This document shows positions 63,661 to 64,000 of a stretch of DNA of 64,000 bases, in pieces. Below the pieces are notes generated by a model. The model made no database searches and was not told where the DNA came from. It saw nothing but the letters and a program-made list of their open reading frames with translations. Location: NCBI GenBank assembly GCA_050084515.1, contig CM114272.1:38626001-38690000 (forward strand). Direction: 5' to 3'. The stretch is from Blasia pusilla. Its lineage: Eukaryota; Marchantiophyta; Marchantiopsida; Blasiales. The number at the start of each line of letters is the position of its first letter. The first letter of the stretch is position 1. Both the position numbers and the translations under genes were made by a program.

Positions 63661-63869
63661 TGGGTACGCCAGACTGCTCTTATAGTCCGCTCCCCCCCAA
63701 TCCGTTCTTGGTCGTGGCGCGGGGTCAGAATAAGAAAGTGGGCGCCAGCGGCCGCCACGCTTCCCCTTCCTATCTTCTGCCCCGCTTCACGAAGCATGGT
63801 CGCATCTGGAACTTCGGTGCTTCGCTACTTCGCAAAGCACGGGGCGTTCGCCTACCCCCTTCCTCATGT

Positions 63870-64000
63870 TTCAGTCATCCTCAGGTTCGGGCTCATAATA
63901 CCGGCGCACATGCATTCCATTGACTCGCGTGGGCAGGGATTCTCCCTGTAAGGTTTCTAATTGGAGGGATCCATTATCATAGATGGCCAATACCCGGTAG
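63870..64000 (-). pseudogene. Integrase C-terminal tail, gypsy-2 (at window edge)
   Basis: Minus strand matches YWVLAIYDNGSLQL...GESLPTRVNGMHVRRYYEPEPE, the end of the integrase at 21950-22071. Truncated by the window. Confidence 0.7.

Larger units (their letters stand above)
60563..64000 (-). mobile_element. Gypsy-2, minus-strand copy running off the right edge
   Basis: 3' LTR (61726-60563), polypurine tract, post-integrase ORF (63660-61766) and the integrase tail at the right edge. It was inserted into exon 4 of copy C6 right after the codons for CFVR. The other half lies outside the window, so the target duplication (expected around TTCGG) cannot be checked. Confidence 0.85.

Noticed and set aside
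1-64000. Host genes, tRNA, rRNA or organelle DNA
   Set aside because: Every coding block I can recognise belongs to a transposable element. I saw no cloverleaf, rRNA motif or plastid/mitochondrial gene, although short or fast-evolving host genes could escape this reading.

Overview
This window is a dense nest of transposable elements from a plant-lineage (streptophyte) nuclear genome. I recognise no host gene, rRNA, tRNA or CRISPR array. The evidence for the lineage is GT-AG introns in repeated genes, Ty3/gypsy LTR elements with a tRNA-Asp-type primer site, a Mutator-like SWIM transposase, and a gypsy element that carries a C5-cytosine methyltransferase and a PHD finger. A charophyte alga such as Chara is my best guess; that is inference from the style of the elements, not proof.

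Four kinds of element make up the window. (1) A large two-gene DNA transposon, called 'the composite element' here, has an intact size I estimate at 12-13 kb. One end ('end A', polypurine GGTAAGAGGAGAGG...) is followed by a leftward MULE-like transposase gene with a C-terminal SWIM finger. A palindrome-rich intergenic region comes next, then a divergent rightward four-exon gene, then 'end B' (reads GGGGCTGGTATTCTGGCAGG inward). The rightward gene joins a coiled-coil N-terminus, a ParB-like domain and a beta-class (N4-cytosine/N6-adenine type) DNA methyltransferase-like domain. Six copies (C1-C6) are present, all broken. (2) Gypsy-1 carries protease, C5 methyltransferase, RT, RNase H, integrase and a PHD finger. 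(3) Gypsy-2 has 1.2-kb LTRs, gag, integrase and an extra coiled-coil ORF downstream of integrase. (4) Gypsy-3 is present only as an integrase tail plus a probable LTR region.

Layout: 1-2855 gypsy-1 5' half; 2856-3497 short derivative with ends A and B; 3498-3937 palindromes; 3938-5136 gypsy-2 LTR; 5137-9235 gypsy-2 gag interrupted by gypsy-3 (about 6590-8600); 9241-13436 copy C1; 13436-13885 gypsy-1 RT; 14022-21478 copy C2; 21479-25560 gypsy-2 3' half and LTR; 25561-26244 gypsy-1 RNase H fragment (minus) and unknown repeat; 26245-28247 copy C3 (minus); 28248-28784 short derivative; 28785-36867 copy C4 (minus, complete methyltransferase gene); 36868-37740 gypsy-2 fragment (minus); 37741-41326 gypsy-1 3' half and LTR; 41327-49838 copy C5; 49839-50170 exon fragment (minus); 50171-60562 copy C6; 60563-64000 gypsy-2 (minus).

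The strongest signal is the composite element. Its non-coding parts (two divergent promoters, introns and 3' regions) are packed with a 27-bp near-perfect palindrome (half-site GCAACCCGTCGGA). Its arms vary together between copies, and the palindromes are partly organised as 65-67-bp tandem arrays. An element that pairs a ParB-like/DNA-methyltransferase protein with dozens of long palindromes suggests, as a hypothesis, a self-modification or site-binding system.
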